In this document: piece by piece, positions 40,171 through 48,271 of the stretch
Position numbering within the stretch: position 1 is the stretch's first letter
Layout: each line of letters opens with the position of its first letter
Source: Actinobacteria bacterium 69-20
GTDB taxonomy: Bacteria > Actinomycetota > Actinomycetes > Mycobacteriales > Nakamurellaceae
DNA length: 57,972 nt
Assembly (NCBI GenBank): GCA_001897425.1
Contig: MKSW01000026.1
Location: forward strand, 1 to 57,972
Direction: 5' to 3'
Notes under the pieces: generated by a model
The model's input: only the letters and a program-made list of their open reading frames with translations
Database searches by the model: none
What the model was told of the DNA's origin: nothing
Program-made: the position numbers and the translations under genes

Positions 40171-41381
40171 TCGAGTCGGTGCGGCCCGCCCCGTCACGCG
40201 TGGAGCCGACATCGGACCGGCCGGTCGTGCCCGTGTACGGCATCGGCACCTTGGGCGCCGTCCTTCCCGGCGCCGCCGCGGCGTTGGGCGTACCGACGGG
40301 GCTGCCGGCGTTGCCGTTCCCCGAGGTGCGGTCCGTCTGCGTGGTGATCGTCGACGGGCTGGGTGCGGACCTCCTCGACGCCGCCGGCCCCGGCGGCCCT
40401 GACAGCGCGGACCGCTGCGAGGCCCCCTTCCTCACCGGTCTGACATCGGTGCCGCGCCCGGCCGGCTGCCCGGACACGCTCCGCGTCGGATGTCCGACCA
40501 CCACCGCCACCTCGATGGGCTCCTTCGGCACCGGGCAACCACCCGGCCGCCACGGCATGGTCGGGTACCAGATTCGTGACCCGATCCGTGGCGTGCTGCT
40601 CAACCAGCTGCGCTGGGATCCGTACACCGATCCCGTCGATTGGCAGCCGCTGCCGACGATCTTCGGCCTTTGCGTCGCGGCCGGTATCGACGTGTGCCGC
40701 ATCGGTGCCGAGGAGTTCGCCGGCTCCGGCCTCACGGTCGCCGCCCACCGCGGCGGCACATTCGTCGGCGCGAAGGAGCTTTCAGCGCGGGTCGACGCGG
40801 CCATCGCCGCGGCGCACCGACAAACCCGGTCCCTTATCTACCTGTATTGGGGCGGCGTCGATTCCGCCGGCCACGAGCACGGCTGTCGCAGCGCCGAATG
40901 GCGGACCGAGGTGCGCGGCACCGACGCCCAGCTGGCGCGGCTCGCGGCGGGGCTCCCGCCCGACACCCTGCTGGTGATCACCGCGGACCACGGCATGGTC
41001 GATGTGCCGCACGCCGGCCGCCTCGACATGGCCTCCCGGCCGGAACTCCGCCGCGACATCGCGGTCTTCGGCGGCGAGCCGCGCATGGTCCAGTTGTATT
41101 GCCGATACGGCCAGGTCGACGAGGTGGCGACCCGGATGCGTGACGCAGTGGGCGATAGTGCCTGGGTGCGCACCCGTGCCGAGGCGATCGACGAGGGATG
41201 GTTCGGGCCGACCGAGCCGAGGGTGGCCGACCGGATCGGCGACGTCCTGATCGCCGCCCGCGGCTCGTTCGCCATCGTCGATTCTGGCCTGCAGCATAAG
41301 AAATCGCTCGCGCTGATCGGCCATCACGGATCGCTGACCGAGGCCGAACAGCTCGTCCCGCTCCTCGTCGCAGGCACCTGA
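40167..41381 (+). CDS. Alkaline-phosphatase-fold nucleotide pyrophosphatase/phosphodiesterase
   Basis: A 404-residue metalloenzyme of the alkaline phosphatase superfamily. Motifs in order: VCVVIVDGLGADLLDAAG (metal Asp, ~residue 58), PTTTATSMGSFGTG with the nucleophile threonine (~112-125), YLYWGGVDSAGHEHG (~225-239; Asp and His metal ligands) and VITADHGMVDVPH (~270; Asp-His). These fit NPP-type phosphodiesterases that cut phosphodiester or pyrophosphate bonds; no signal peptide is seen, so it is cytoplasmic. The last 62 bases before the stop region recur at 46052-46113. Confidence 0.88.
   Translation: MIESVRPAPSRVEPTSDRPVVPVYGIGTLGAVLPGAAAALGVPTGLPALPFPEVRSVCVVIVDGLGADLLDAAGPGGPDSADRCEAPFLTGLTSVPRPAGCPDTLRVGCPTTTATSMGSFGTGQPPGRHGMVGYQIRDPIRGVLLNQLRWDPYTDPVDWQPLPTIFGLCVAAGIDVCRIGAEEFAGSGLTVAAHRGGTFVGAKELSARVDAAIAAAHRQTRSLIYLYWGGVDSAGHEHGCRSAEWRTEVRGTDAQLARLAAGLPPDTLLVITADHGMVDVPHAGRLDMASRPELRRDIAVFGGEPRMVQLYCRYGQVDEVATRMRDAVGDSAWVRTRAEAIDEGWFGPTEPRVADRIGDVLIAARGSFAIVDSGLQHKKSLALIGHHGSLTEAEQLVPLLVAGT
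41310..41371 (+). repeat. Left copy of 62-bp imperfect direct repeat
   Basis: The 3' coding end of the phosphodiesterase gene (ALIGHHGSLTEAEQLVPLLVA). It matches 46052-46113 at 57 of 62 positions; weaker similarity continues about 45 bases downstream of both. Confidence 0.9.
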
Positions 41382-41442
41382 CGCGCCACCGGTTCGACCG
41401 GGTAGCCCGCAGCCCGTGGTGTGGACCCACGAAAAATAAACC

Positions 41443-41471
41443 TTGCCACGGATCCACTGGCCTGTTGTAAT
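41443..41471 (+). promoter_or_regulatory. SigA-type promoter of the ABC operon
   Basis: TTGCCA (41443-41448), 17 bases, TGTAAT (41466-41471): a near-consensus vegetative promoter, well above the background of this GC-rich DNA. Confidence 0.7.
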
Positions 41472-41475
41472 ACAA
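41465..41475. promoter_or_regulatory. TTGTA-A-TACAA inverted repeat over the -10
   Basis: TTGTA and TACAA are exact inverted repeats around one base, overlapping the -10 hexamer. This shape resembles GntR/FadR-type operators, so a repressor is likely; no GntR gene is in the window. Confidence 0.55.
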
Positions 41476-41696
41476 GTACATGCAGGCAGTTCGCTTCGCC
41501 GACTGAAGGTCGGGAGAGAGCGCACAGAGATTCAGCCCGTGTACGTGGCTCCGCATCGGCGGCGCTACGGCCTCCAGGGGCACGCGCGAGTCGATCGGGG
41601 TCGAGGTCATCTTCGACATCCGGTGACGACATCAGCGCTGTGCCTCCTTTCCGCCATTGATCGGCGCAGCGCGTACTCCGTGGGAGGAGCGCGAGA

Positions 41697-42500
41697 ATGG
41701 AAGAAACAGCCGCAATCGCATCGGGCCTCGTTGCTGACGACCCCTCATCGGGCGACCGGGAAGCACCGGTCATCGTCGCCGTGGACCACGTCAACAAGAT
41801 CTACTCAGACGGCACGCACGCGCTGAAAGACGTGTCACTCGCGGTCCGCGACAAGGAGATTGTCGCCGTGATCGGTCCTTCCGGGTGCGGCAAGTCGACA
41901 TTGCTACGCGCCATCGCCGGGCTGACGTCACCGACCGACGGGGTTTGTCGGGTGGCTGACGGCGTCCAGCCCGCATTCGTCTTCCAGCAGCCCACCCTCC
42001 TTCCATGGCGAACCGCCGAGCGGAATGCTGAGCTGCTGCTCCGGCTGTCCGGTGTGCCGCGTGCCGAATCGCGACGCCGCGCCCACGAGGCGATGACGTT
42101 GGTCAACCTTGCCGGGTTCGAGAAGGCCTACCCGCGTGCCTTGTCCGGTGGGATGAGAATGCGCTTGTCGCTCGCACGTTCATTGGCGATGAAACCGGAC
42201 CTCTTTCTCCTCGACGAACCCTTTTCAGCACTGGATGAGATCACCCGCAAGACTCTCAACGATGAGCTGGCGCGAATCTGGTTCCACCAACCCTTCACCG
42301 CGATCCTGGTGACACACAATCTCTACGAGGCGATCTTCTTGGCCAGTCGGGTCGTTGTCATGTCGGCTCGCCCCGGTCGCATCCAGACCGAGATCGCCGT
42401 GACGCTGCCTTACCCGCGTAATTCCGATGTGCGCTTGACCAGCGAATATGTCTCCTTTGTCGAGCAGCTCTCCATCGAACTCGAAAGGGCGGCAGCGTGA
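41697..42500 (+). CDS. ABC transporter ATPase (SsuB/TauB/ThiZ type)
   Basis: A 267-residue ABC ATPase of the nitrate/sulfonate/taurine/pyrimidine importer group. Walker A GPSGCGKST (~residues 61-69), Q-loop FQQPTLLPWRT (~98), signature LSGGMRMRLSLARSLA (~149), Walker B LFLLDEPFSALDE (~166) and the switch histidine in VTHNLYEA are all present. It powers import through the permease encoded next, whose GTG overlaps this stop. Codon use is less GC-rich than in flanking housekeeping genes, in keeping with acquisition. Confidence 0.92.
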   Translation: MEETAAIASGLVADDPSSGDREAPVIVAVDHVNKIYSDGTHALKDVSLAVRDKEIVAVIGPSGCGKSTLLRAIAGLTSPTDGVCRVADGVQPAFVFQQPTLLPWRTAERNAELLLRLSGVPRAESRRRAHEAMTLVNLAGFEKAYPRALSGGMRMRLSLARSLAMKPDLFLLDEPFSALDEITRKTLNDELARIWFHQPFTAILVTHNLYEAIFLASRVVVMSARPGRIQTEIAVTLPYPRNSDVRLTSEYVSFVEQLSIELERAAA

Positions 42501-43366
42501 TGGCTACGACCGCGAATCCCGCGCCTGCGACACCTGCCCGAGGAGGGCGGATACCTCGAGGCGCCAACCCCTCACTAGGACGAAGGATCGTCCGATTCTG
42601 GCCCGCCGGACTCGCCGTCCTGCTATTTGTCGGGCTATGGGCGGTATTGGCGGACACCGTTTTCGCGGGTAAGTCGTATTTGCTTCCGGGACCATTGCTC
42701 GTGGTACAGACCGGTTGGGAGATCCGCGACAGTGTCCTACTTTCCGCAAGGACCACATTGGTCTCAGCACTGATCGGATACGCGGTGTCGATCGTCGGAG
42801 GCATGCTGTTCGCGATGATCATGGCCGAGTCCAAGGCCATGGAGCGGAGCCTCTACCCGTGGGCCGTGATTTTGCAGGTGACACCGATTATCGCGATCGC
42901 ACCGATCATCATCATCTGGTTCGGATTCAACTCGACCTCGATCGTGATCATCTCTGCCGCCATTGCATTCTTTCCGATCCTGAACAACACACACCTGGGC
43001 CTGGTATCCACCGACAGGAATCAGGTGGAGCTTTTCCGACTCCAGCATGTCGGATGGCTTGCCACGTTCTGGCACCTGCGACTTCCCGCGGCCATCCCGT
43101 CGATCATCGCCGGGCTTAGGGTATCTGCCGGGCTTGCGGTCACCGGAACGATTCTCGGCGAGTTCGTTATTGGTACGGCTGGCTCTTATGGCGGGCTCGG
43201 AGTGCGGATCATCATGGCTGAGGCCGTCCTGAACACGCCGCAACTGTATGCCTACGTACTCGCGACCACCCTGCTCGGGCTGACGTTCTTCGCCATCGTC
43301 AGCTATCTCGGTTACCGCCTTCTACGGGATTGGCATGAATCAGCACGGAAGGAGGTCGCGGACTGA
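42497..43366 (+). CDS. ABC transporter permease (SsuC/TauC/ThiX type)
   Basis: A 289-residue membrane protein with six predicted helices and the BPD_transp_1 coupling loop (ELFRLQHVGWLATFWHLRLPAAIPSIIAGLRVSAGLA), which contacts the ATPase. LPGPLLVVQT and WFGFNS are typical of sulfonate/taurine/pyrimidine permeases. Because a homodimer forms the channel, one permease gene is enough. The start is GTG overlapping the ATPase stop (GTGATGG). Confidence 0.9.
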   Translation: MMATTANPAPATPARGGRIPRGANPSLGRRIVRFWPAGLAVLLFVGLWAVLADTVFAGKSYLLPGPLLVVQTGWEIRDSVLLSARTTLVSALIGYAVSIVGGMLFAMIMAESKAMERSLYPWAVILQVTPIIAIAPIIIIWFGFNSTSIVIISAAIAFFPILNNTHLGLVSTDRNQVELFRLQHVGWLATFWHLRLPAAIPSIIAGLRVSAGLAVTGTILGEFVIGTAGSYGGLGVRIIMAEAVLNTPQLYAYVLATTLLGLTFFAIVSYLGYRLLRDWHESARKEVAD

Positions 43367-43437
43367 TCCGCGTTGGAGGCCCGAACCAAGGCCGCTGAAT
43401 TGTCACTATCAATCCTAGAGAGAACATGGAGATGAAC

Positions 43438-44550
43438 ATGAAAAGGACGAGAAGTTCGTCGAGGGTCGTCCGCTTCGGCGTCTTTGCCGCAGCGTTCGGG
43501 CTGTCCCTGACAATGGTTGCGTGTTCGTCCGCGACCAATGGCAATGAGAGCAGCAGTTCACCAGCGCCATCGACCTCAGAATCATCGGCGTCGTCGCCTT
43601 CGTCGCAGAGCTCGGGCGATGCCGCGCAGTCGACGTCCGGTGAGACTACCAGCGAATCATCTTCGAAGCCCGCTGTCGAGCCGCATTCGGTGAGCATCAT
43701 CGCGAACTGGCTGCCGCAGGCGTCGCAGGGCGGTTACTGGCAGGCGGCCGCCGAAGGCCTGGGCAAGGACGACGGCATCACCATCGAGATGAAGTCCGGT
43801 GGGCCGGGGATCCAGACCGTCACGAATGTGGCGATCGGCGACGCCGATTATGGCATGACCGCGGCGGACAATATCTACATGGCCCGTTCGCAGGGGATTC
43901 CGGTCGTCGGCATCTTCGCCCCGCTGGATGGGTCCGAGCAGTGCCTGATGTCGCACCCATCGGCGAATGTGAAGGACTTCGCGGATCTGAACGGCAAGAA
44001 GCTGTCGGTCGCTCCCGCTGGCACCTACTGGAAGTACATTCAGAAGAAGTACAACATCAAGACCGCTGCCGAGATGCCGCCGGTGTCCATGGCCAACTGG
44101 AACGAAGACCCGAATATGGTTCTGCAGTGCATGTACGGCGCCGAGGCGTTCACGGCCAAGCAGAAGGGATTTGACGCAAATTTCCTGATGATCAGCAAGT
44201 CGGGCTACAACCCGTACACCCAGGTACTGTTCACCACCGAGAATCGGCTGCGCGATCATCCTGATGAAGCGGCTGTCGTCGTCAAGGCTGTGGCGAAGGG
44301 ATGGGATCAATTCCTGAACGGCCAGGAAGGGCCCGGCGTCGATATGATCCTGAGCAAGAATCCGGATTACACGAAGGACGCTGCAATGTTCGACGTGAAG
44401 ATCATGGCGGGAATGCAGACGAAGCCGATGGGTGCCATGGATCCACAGCGGTGGAAGGAGACGTACGACGCGTTGGCGAGCGTGGACCTGATCAACAAGA
44501 GTGTCGCCTGGGATTCCGCCTTTTCTACGAAGTTCCTGCCGGCCTCGTGA
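43438..44550 (+). CDS. NMT1/THI5-like substrate-binding lipoprotein
   Basis: A 370-residue solute-binding lipoprotein. A type II signal peptide ends at lipobox MVAC with Cys29 as the acylation site; a ~50-residue Ser/Thr/Glu linker follows. The binding domain shows NWLPQASQGGYWQAAAEGL and SGGPGIQTVTNVAIGDADYGMTAADNI, the pattern of the NMT1/THI5 group that binds pyrimidines, sulfonates or similar. The ligand cannot be told. ATG 43438 has GGAG six bases upstream; ATG 43426 is an alternative. It is directly followed by the MBL gene (GTGA overlap). Confidence 0.9.
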   Translation: MKRTRSSSRVVRFGVFAAAFGLSLTMVACSSATNGNESSSSPAPSTSESSASSPSSQSSGDAAQSTSGETTSESSSKPAVEPHSVSIIANWLPQASQGGYWQAAAEGLGKDDGITIEMKSGGPGIQTVTNVAIGDADYGMTAADNIYMARSQGIPVVGIFAPLDGSEQCLMSHPSANVKDFADLNGKKLSVAPAGTYWKYIQKKYNIKTAAEMPPVSMANWNEDPNMVLQCMYGAEAFTAKQKGFDANFLMISKSGYNPYTQVLFTTENRLRDHPDEAAVVVKAVAKGWDQFLNGQEGPGVDMILSKNPDYTKDAAMFDVKIMAGMQTKPMGAMDPQRWKETYDALASVDLINKSVAWDSAFSTKFLPAS

Positions 44551-45308
44551 CGGAATTGATCGTCTGCGGCTCTGCCGGCTCTTTCCAGGGGGTAGCCAGG
44601 GCGTGCTCTGGCTACCTCTTGCGGGAGGGCACGAACGTCGTCTTGCTGGACGTGGGTAGCGGATCGCTGGCCAACATCCAGCGTTGGGTGCCACTGTCCG
44701 CGCTGCAGGACATCTTCGTGAGTCATGGTCATCATGATCACGTCGGTGACATCGTCGGCCTCATGCAATACACCTCGTTCGGTGCGCACCGGCCCGATGT
44801 GGTCCGCGTCTTCGCCAACACGTCCACCTGCGAGGTCGTGCATCAGCTGCGCCGGTCGTTCGCCGAACAGGACGTGGTCGTGCGCACGACTACGGTCAGT
44901 GCCGAGCAGTCCTTCGGCCTGGGCGGCTTCAAGGCCGAGGCGTTCGAGGCCTGGCACTCACGCCCCAGTCTTGCCGTCCGGATCACCGATCAAGCCGGCC
45001 ACCGGCTTGCCTACACGGGTGACAGTGCGCTCTGCGACGAGCTCGTCCGTTGCGCCACCGACGCCGACCTCCTGGTTTCCGAGGCCAGCTGGCTCAGCGG
45101 ATCGGGCGACTACCCGGAGGGTGTGCACATGACGGCGCGGGACGCGGGCGAATTGGCGCGGCGCGCCGGCGTCCGGCGGCTCCTGATCACGCACGTCTGG
45201 CCGGCGTTCGATCCGTATGCGGCAGCCGCCGAGGCGGCCGAGGTCTTCGACGGGCCTATCCTCGTCGCCGAGGACAATATGGTCGTCACGGTGGGGGCCG
45301 GGTCATGA
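44547..45308 (+). CDS. Metallo-beta-lactamase-fold hydrolase (RNase Z/PhnP-like)
   Basis: A 253-residue cytoplasmic MBL protein. VSHGHHDHVGDIVGL (~residues 57-71) is the HxHxDH zinc motif; further metal ligands are the His in AWHSRPS, the Asp in LAYTGDSALC, and the His in LITHVWPAF. The N-terminus IVCGSAGSFQGVARACSGYLL and the later EASW fit the RNase Z/phosphodiesterase branch (compare PhnP cyclic phosphodiesterase). It is coupled to the transporter on one side and the HAD gene on the other, so it probably hydrolyses the imported compound. Confidence 0.88.
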   Translation: MTELIVCGSAGSFQGVARACSGYLLREGTNVVLLDVGSGSLANIQRWVPLSALQDIFVSHGHHDHVGDIVGLMQYTSFGAHRPDVVRVFANTSTCEVVHQLRRSFAEQDVVVRTTTVSAEQSFGLGGFKAEAFEAWHSRPSLAVRITDQAGHRLAYTGDSALCDELVRCATDADLLVSEASWLSGSGDYPEGVHMTARDAGELARRAGVRRLLITHVWPAFDPYAAAAEAAEVFDGPILVAEDNMVVTVGAGS

Positions 45309-45973
45309 TCGCCGTCACCGATTCCGCGTGCCGAACCATCTGCGGTGACGGTCTCGTGTTCGACCTGGACGGCGTGCTCGTCGACACCGGTCGCTGGTGG
45401 TCGTTGGCCGAACGGATCGCGGTCGAACGGCTCGGTGGGCGCCCTGTGGCCATCGGCTCCGAGCCGATCCTGGGTGGTCTCGCCCCGCTGGTCGCTGCCA
45501 CGGAGCTCGCCCGGGTCACCGGTCTCACCGGCCGGGAGACGGCGTTGATGGCGGCGATCGACGACGCCGCTCCCGCTGTCTTTCGTCAGCACGTGCAGCC
45601 GGTTCCCCGCGCCCTGGCTGTGTTGGACGCGGTCGCCGAGCACGTCCCTGTCGCCGTGGCCACCAACGCGACGCGGATCATCGCGGAGGCCAGCATGGCC
45701 GCGGCCGACATCACGAGTCGAACCCGGGGGCTGGTCGCGGCGGACGAGGTGGCCGCCGGGAAGCCCGACCCGGCCGTCTACCTGCGCGCCTGCCAGATCA
45801 TCGGCACCGATCCTGAGCGGACCATCGCGGTTGACGACACCGCGGTCGGGGTGGCCGCCGCGGTGAACGCAGGTATGCGCGTGATCCGGTTCGGTTCAGG
45901 GCCGTTCGCGGCGAATGACGGGGCGCTCGGCCACATCGTGGACTGGATTCGCGTGACGGTATCGGTGTGCTGA
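45305..45973 (+). CDS. HAD-superfamily phosphatase (beta-phosphoglucomutase-like)
   Basis: A 222-residue HAD hydrolase. Motif I FDLDGVLVDT (residues ~19-28), motif II in VAVATNAT (~116), motif III lysine in AGKPDPAVY and motif IV VDDTAVG are intact, with a helical C1 cap between motifs I and II. Such enzymes remove phosphate from sugars or small phosphate esters. The ATG overlaps the MBL stop. Together with the MBL hydrolase it suggests cleavage of an imported phosphodiester or phosphorylated product, then dephosphorylation; the substrate is unknown. Confidence 0.88.
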   Translation: MIAVTDSACRTICGDGLVFDLDGVLVDTGRWWSLAERIAVERLGGRPVAIGSEPILGGLAPLVAATELARVTGLTGRETALMAAIDDAAPAVFRQHVQPVPRALAVLDAVAEHVPVAVATNATRIIAEASMAAADITSRTRGLVAADEVAAGKPDPAVYLRACQIIGTDPERTIAVDDTAVGVAAAVNAGMRVIRFGSGPFAANDGALGHIVDWIRVTVSVC

Positions 45974-46048
45974 CCCTGTCGCCGTCGTCATCGGCTGACT
46001 AGATGGTTGGTGCGCAGCGCCGTCAGGGCCAGGCGCGCCGCCTCGGTG

Positions 46049-46126
46049 CTGGCGCTGATCGGTCACCACGGATCGCTGACCGAGGCCGAACGGCTCGTCC
46101 CCCTCTTCGTCGCGCCCACGTCATAG
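46049..46126 (+). pseudogene. 3'-terminal fragment of a phosphodiesterase gene
   Basis: Codes for LALIGHHGSLTEAERLVPLFVAPTS and a stop, against LALIGHHGSLTEAEQLVPLLVAGT in the intact gene. The 62-bp core (46052-46113) has five mismatches, three of them synonymous, so it descends from a functional homologue rather than a fresh duplication. Nothing upstream of 46049 resembles the gene. Confidence 0.85.
46052..46113 (+). repeat. Right copy of 62-bp imperfect direct repeat
   Basis: Partner of 41310-41371 (57/62 identical). The two copies bracket 4.7 kb holding the ABC-MBL-HAD operon. Confidence 0.9.
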
Positions 46127-46429
46127 CCGCCTGGTCGACGGTGGCTCCCCGCAGCCACCGCGGGCTTCGGCGCAGCGCACGCACCGCACGATGTCGGACC
46201 ATTGCCTTACGGTGCGTCGCATGATGCCTCGGCGCGGTTCTGACCACGTGCGGCGCTGGGCGGGTCTGGCAGGGAACCACCGTGGAGGTTGTCGCGGCGC
46301 GCCCGGCGGTCGCAGCAGCGTAACGCCGCGCACTCCGCCGCTTTCAGGCTGCCGTCTGATCGAGTAAGGGCGCGCCCCGCCAGGCACCCCCCCGGCAGAG
46401 CCTCGGCCGGGCGACAAGGCACCGGCACG

Positions 46430-46443
46430 GAACAACGTCATAT
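46430..46443 (-). repeat. Dispersed motif copy (ATATGACGTTGTTC)
   Basis: A one-mismatch copy in the non-coding DNA left of the VOC gene. Confidence 0.65.
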
Positions 46444-46488
46444 CCGATGACGACCCTGGGCCGGTGCGGGTCGGGTTATTGCGTGGGG

Positions 46489-46923
46489 TTATGACGGTGG
46501 TGGTGCGGTGAGTTCGAGTTGGATGTTGTCGGGGTCCCGGAACACGAGAACCGACGCATACGGGGCGTCGGTGATCGGTGACTGCGTGAGCGGCTGTGAT
46601 GCTGCGTGGGCGCGCATGACGCCGCACGCCTGAAGATGATCCTGCCAGGCTTCGAGGTCCGCGCGGGACGGCACGGACAGGCCGACATGGTCCAGGCCGG
46701 TACGGGTCTCGCGGAATGTCTCGTGTCCGTTAGTTTCGTGCCGGTGCAGCGCGAACATCAGCGTTCTGTCCGAGGTGGCGAGGATGAGCGCGGTGCCGTC
46801 GGGATGTGGAACCTCGTTCACGCGGCGGACGCCGAATACCTGCTGGTACCAGGCGACGCTGGCGTCAAGGTCGGTGACGGTGAGGGCGATGTGGTGCAGT
46901 CGAGGCTGCGCGGGCAATGCCAT
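46489..46923 (-). CDS. VOC-family (glyoxalase/dioxygenase-fold) protein
   Basis: A 144-residue vicinal-oxygen-chelate protein: LHHIALTVTDLDASVAWYQQVFGVRRV in the first module and GLDHVGLSVPSRADLEAWQDHL with VLVFRDPDNIQLELTAPP in the second. Possible metal ligands are His11 and Glu137 with a central His. The reaction cannot be told: VOC proteins include glyoxalases, dioxygenases and antibiotic-resistance enzymes. It is the last gene of the tetR-MBL-VOC operon, 12 bases after the MBL stop. Confidence 0.88.
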   Translation of the reverse strand: MALPAQPRLHHIALTVTDLDASVAWYQQVFGVRRVNEVPHPDGTALILATSDRTLMFALHRHETNGHETFRETRTGLDHVGLSVPSRADLEAWQDHLQACGVMRAHAASQPLTQSPITDAPYASVLVFRDPDNIQLELTAPPPS

Positions 46924-46935
46924 GACGTCACCGTC

Positions 46936-47658
46936 CTATGCCGCGCGGGCCGTGCGGGCCCGGTAGGAGCCGGCCAGTGCGTTCAGTGCGGCGCTGCAGT
47001 CGCCGGCGAACGACGACCCGTGCATGAGTGCGAGCGTGCGCGGTGCGAACTCGGCGAGGCGCTGGACGGTCACGGGTGTCGACGGAGCCAGGCAGGAGTA
47101 TCCGAACAGGTCCTCCATGTGCTCGGTAGGCCCCAAGATGTCGTCTTCGGTCAGTGCCGGGCCGTTGCCGAGGTGACTGAACAAGTCACCGCACAGCAGC
47201 GTGGAGGTGACCTCTTCGTACAGCACGCGTGCGTCCCATCCGTGCGGGACGTGCGGGGTGTCCACGTGCCGCACCCGCAGCCGACCCAGCGGGATGACCT
47301 CTCCGTCCGACAGCGGGCGCGGTGGGCGGTCGCACATCTCGTTCAGCGACACCTGGCAGCCGGCAACGCCGTGTGCGACCTGGGCATGCGGCGCGACCGC
47401 GAGGAACTCGTTCACCGCGCCGCACTCATCGGATTCGACATGGCCGAAGGCGATCCAGTGCAAGCGCTCGACCGGCAGCACCGTATCGATGGCTGCCCGG
47501 ACACTCGCGAACATCGACCGGTGGCCGGTGTGGAACAGCAGCGGCTCCTCGTCCGCGAGCAGGAACTGGTTGAACGTCAGCCCGCTCGGGCCGACCTGCG
47601 GGGCGAACGTGGAGATGCGGTAGATGCCTTCCGCGATCTCGTCGACGGTGCTTTCCAT
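46936..47658 (-). CDS. Flavodiiron-type MBL protein (diiron, no flavodoxin domain)
   Basis: A 240-residue metallo-beta-lactamase-fold protein. The metal motif is GHVESDECGA, i.e. H-x-E-x-D as in flavodiiron proteins and ODP-type sensors, not the zinc H-x-H-x-D-H. Further ligands are visible at VAHG, LCGDLFSH and LMHGSS. So it should bind two irons; the flavodoxin domain of true flavodiiron enzymes is missing, which suggests oxygen or NO sensing or an electron partner elsewhere. ATG 47658 has AAGGAG upstream, inside the end of tetR; the frame extends to 47682 without support. Confidence 0.85.
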   Translation of the reverse strand: MESTVDEIAEGIYRISTFAPQVGPSGLTFNQFLLADEEPLLFHTGHRSMFASVRAAIDTVLPVERLHWIAFGHVESDECGAVNEFLAVAPHAQVAHGVAGCQVSLNEMCDRPPRPLSDGEVIPLGRLRVRHVDTPHVPHGWDARVLYEEVTSTLLCGDLFSHLGNGPALTEDDILGPTEHMEDLFGYSCLAPSTPVTVQRLAEFAPRTLALMHGSSFAGDCSAALNALAGSYRARTARAA

Positions 47659-48266
47659 GGCGTGGGCTCCTTCGAGGTGCAATGAGTGACGAACATGCGA
47701 ACCGCCTCGTCGGCCAACCGGATCCAGCGGTCGCCGCCCGGATCGTTGGAGATCTGTTGGTCGACCAGACCGGTGACCAGGGCGGTGAACAGGTCCAGGT
47801 GCCGCTGTTCGCCGATACCAACGGCAGCGAGCTGCTCGCGGGTGTGGCCCAGTGCTGCGACCGCCGCCGCGTACGACTCCGCCGACGGGGCGAAGCCCGG
47901 GATCGGATGCTGGAACAGCAACTGGTAGCGGGCGACGTCCGAGGCGCAGAACTCGAAGAAACGGTGCACGCCCACCAGTAGCCGCTGCATCGGGTCGGCA
48001 ACGTCATAGGGGGCTTGTTTGCACGCCAGGAATTCCTGCGCGGCCTGGCCGAACATCGCGTCGAAGATGGCGTTCTTCGAGTCGAAGTAGGCGTAGACGG
48101 TGGGGGTCGTGGTGCCCGCCCGTTTGGCCAGTTGCCGCAGCGTGAGCGCGGCAAGCCCATCCTCGCGGACCAGTTCCCACGCCGCGCGAAGCAGCCGCTC
48201 GCGCGCCGCCTCGCGTCGGGCATCGCCCCAGTTGGGCAGCGTACCAGGCATATTTGACATAGTCAT
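47577..48266 (-). CDS. TetR-family transcriptional regulator
   Basis: A 229-residue repressor. The N-terminal helix-turn-helix covers ~22-68 (RERLLRAAWELVREDGLAALTLRQLAKRAGTTTPTVYAYFDSKNAIFDAMF). The ligand domain is WHG-like and ends naturally near MFVTHCTS (~195). The last ~27 codons overlap the MBL gene in another frame (82 bases) and look like read-through rather than a selected tail. It probably controls its own operon and responds to a substrate of the MBL/VOC proteins. The ATG at 48266 has no ribosome site but a promoter lies directly before it. Confidence 0.88.
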   Translation of the reverse strand: MTMSNMPGTLPNWGDARREAARERLLRAAWELVREDGLAALTLRQLAKRAGTTTPTVYAYFDSKNAIFDAMFGQAAQEFLACKQAPYDVADPMQRLLVGVHRFFEFCASDVARYQLLFQHPIPGFAPSAESYAAAVAALGHTREQLAAVGIGEQRHLDLFTALVTGLVDQQISNDPGGDRWIRLADEAVRMFVTHCTSKEPTPWKAPSTRSRKASTASPRSPRRSARAG

Positions 48267-48271
48267 TGGAG

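Larger units (their letters stand above)
41382..41696 (+). other. Leader of the ABC-MBL-HAD operon
   Basis: 315 bases without a gene. The left part holds a good promoter and an overlapping inverted repeat (below); the right ~220 bases form a long 5' leader with no riboswitch I recognise. I looked for TPP, guanidine and SAM-type cores and saw none. Confidence 0.6.
45974..46488. other. Intergenic region right of the cassette
   Basis: 515 bases without an intact gene. It contains the truncated phosphodiesterase end (46049-46126), an 8-bp inverted repeat (46179-46186 with 46210-46217) and a dispersed-motif copy (46430-46443). No integrase or transposase remnant was recognised. Confidence 0.6.

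Noticed and set aside
41382-41696. TPP or other riboswitch before the THI5-like transporter
   Set aside because: No CTGAGA/thi-box core or other known aptamer core is visible.
46127-46429. Transposase remnant right of the cassette
   Set aside because: Open frames there are short, with no DDE or helix-turn-helix motif, and the 8-bp inverted repeat has no flanking duplication.
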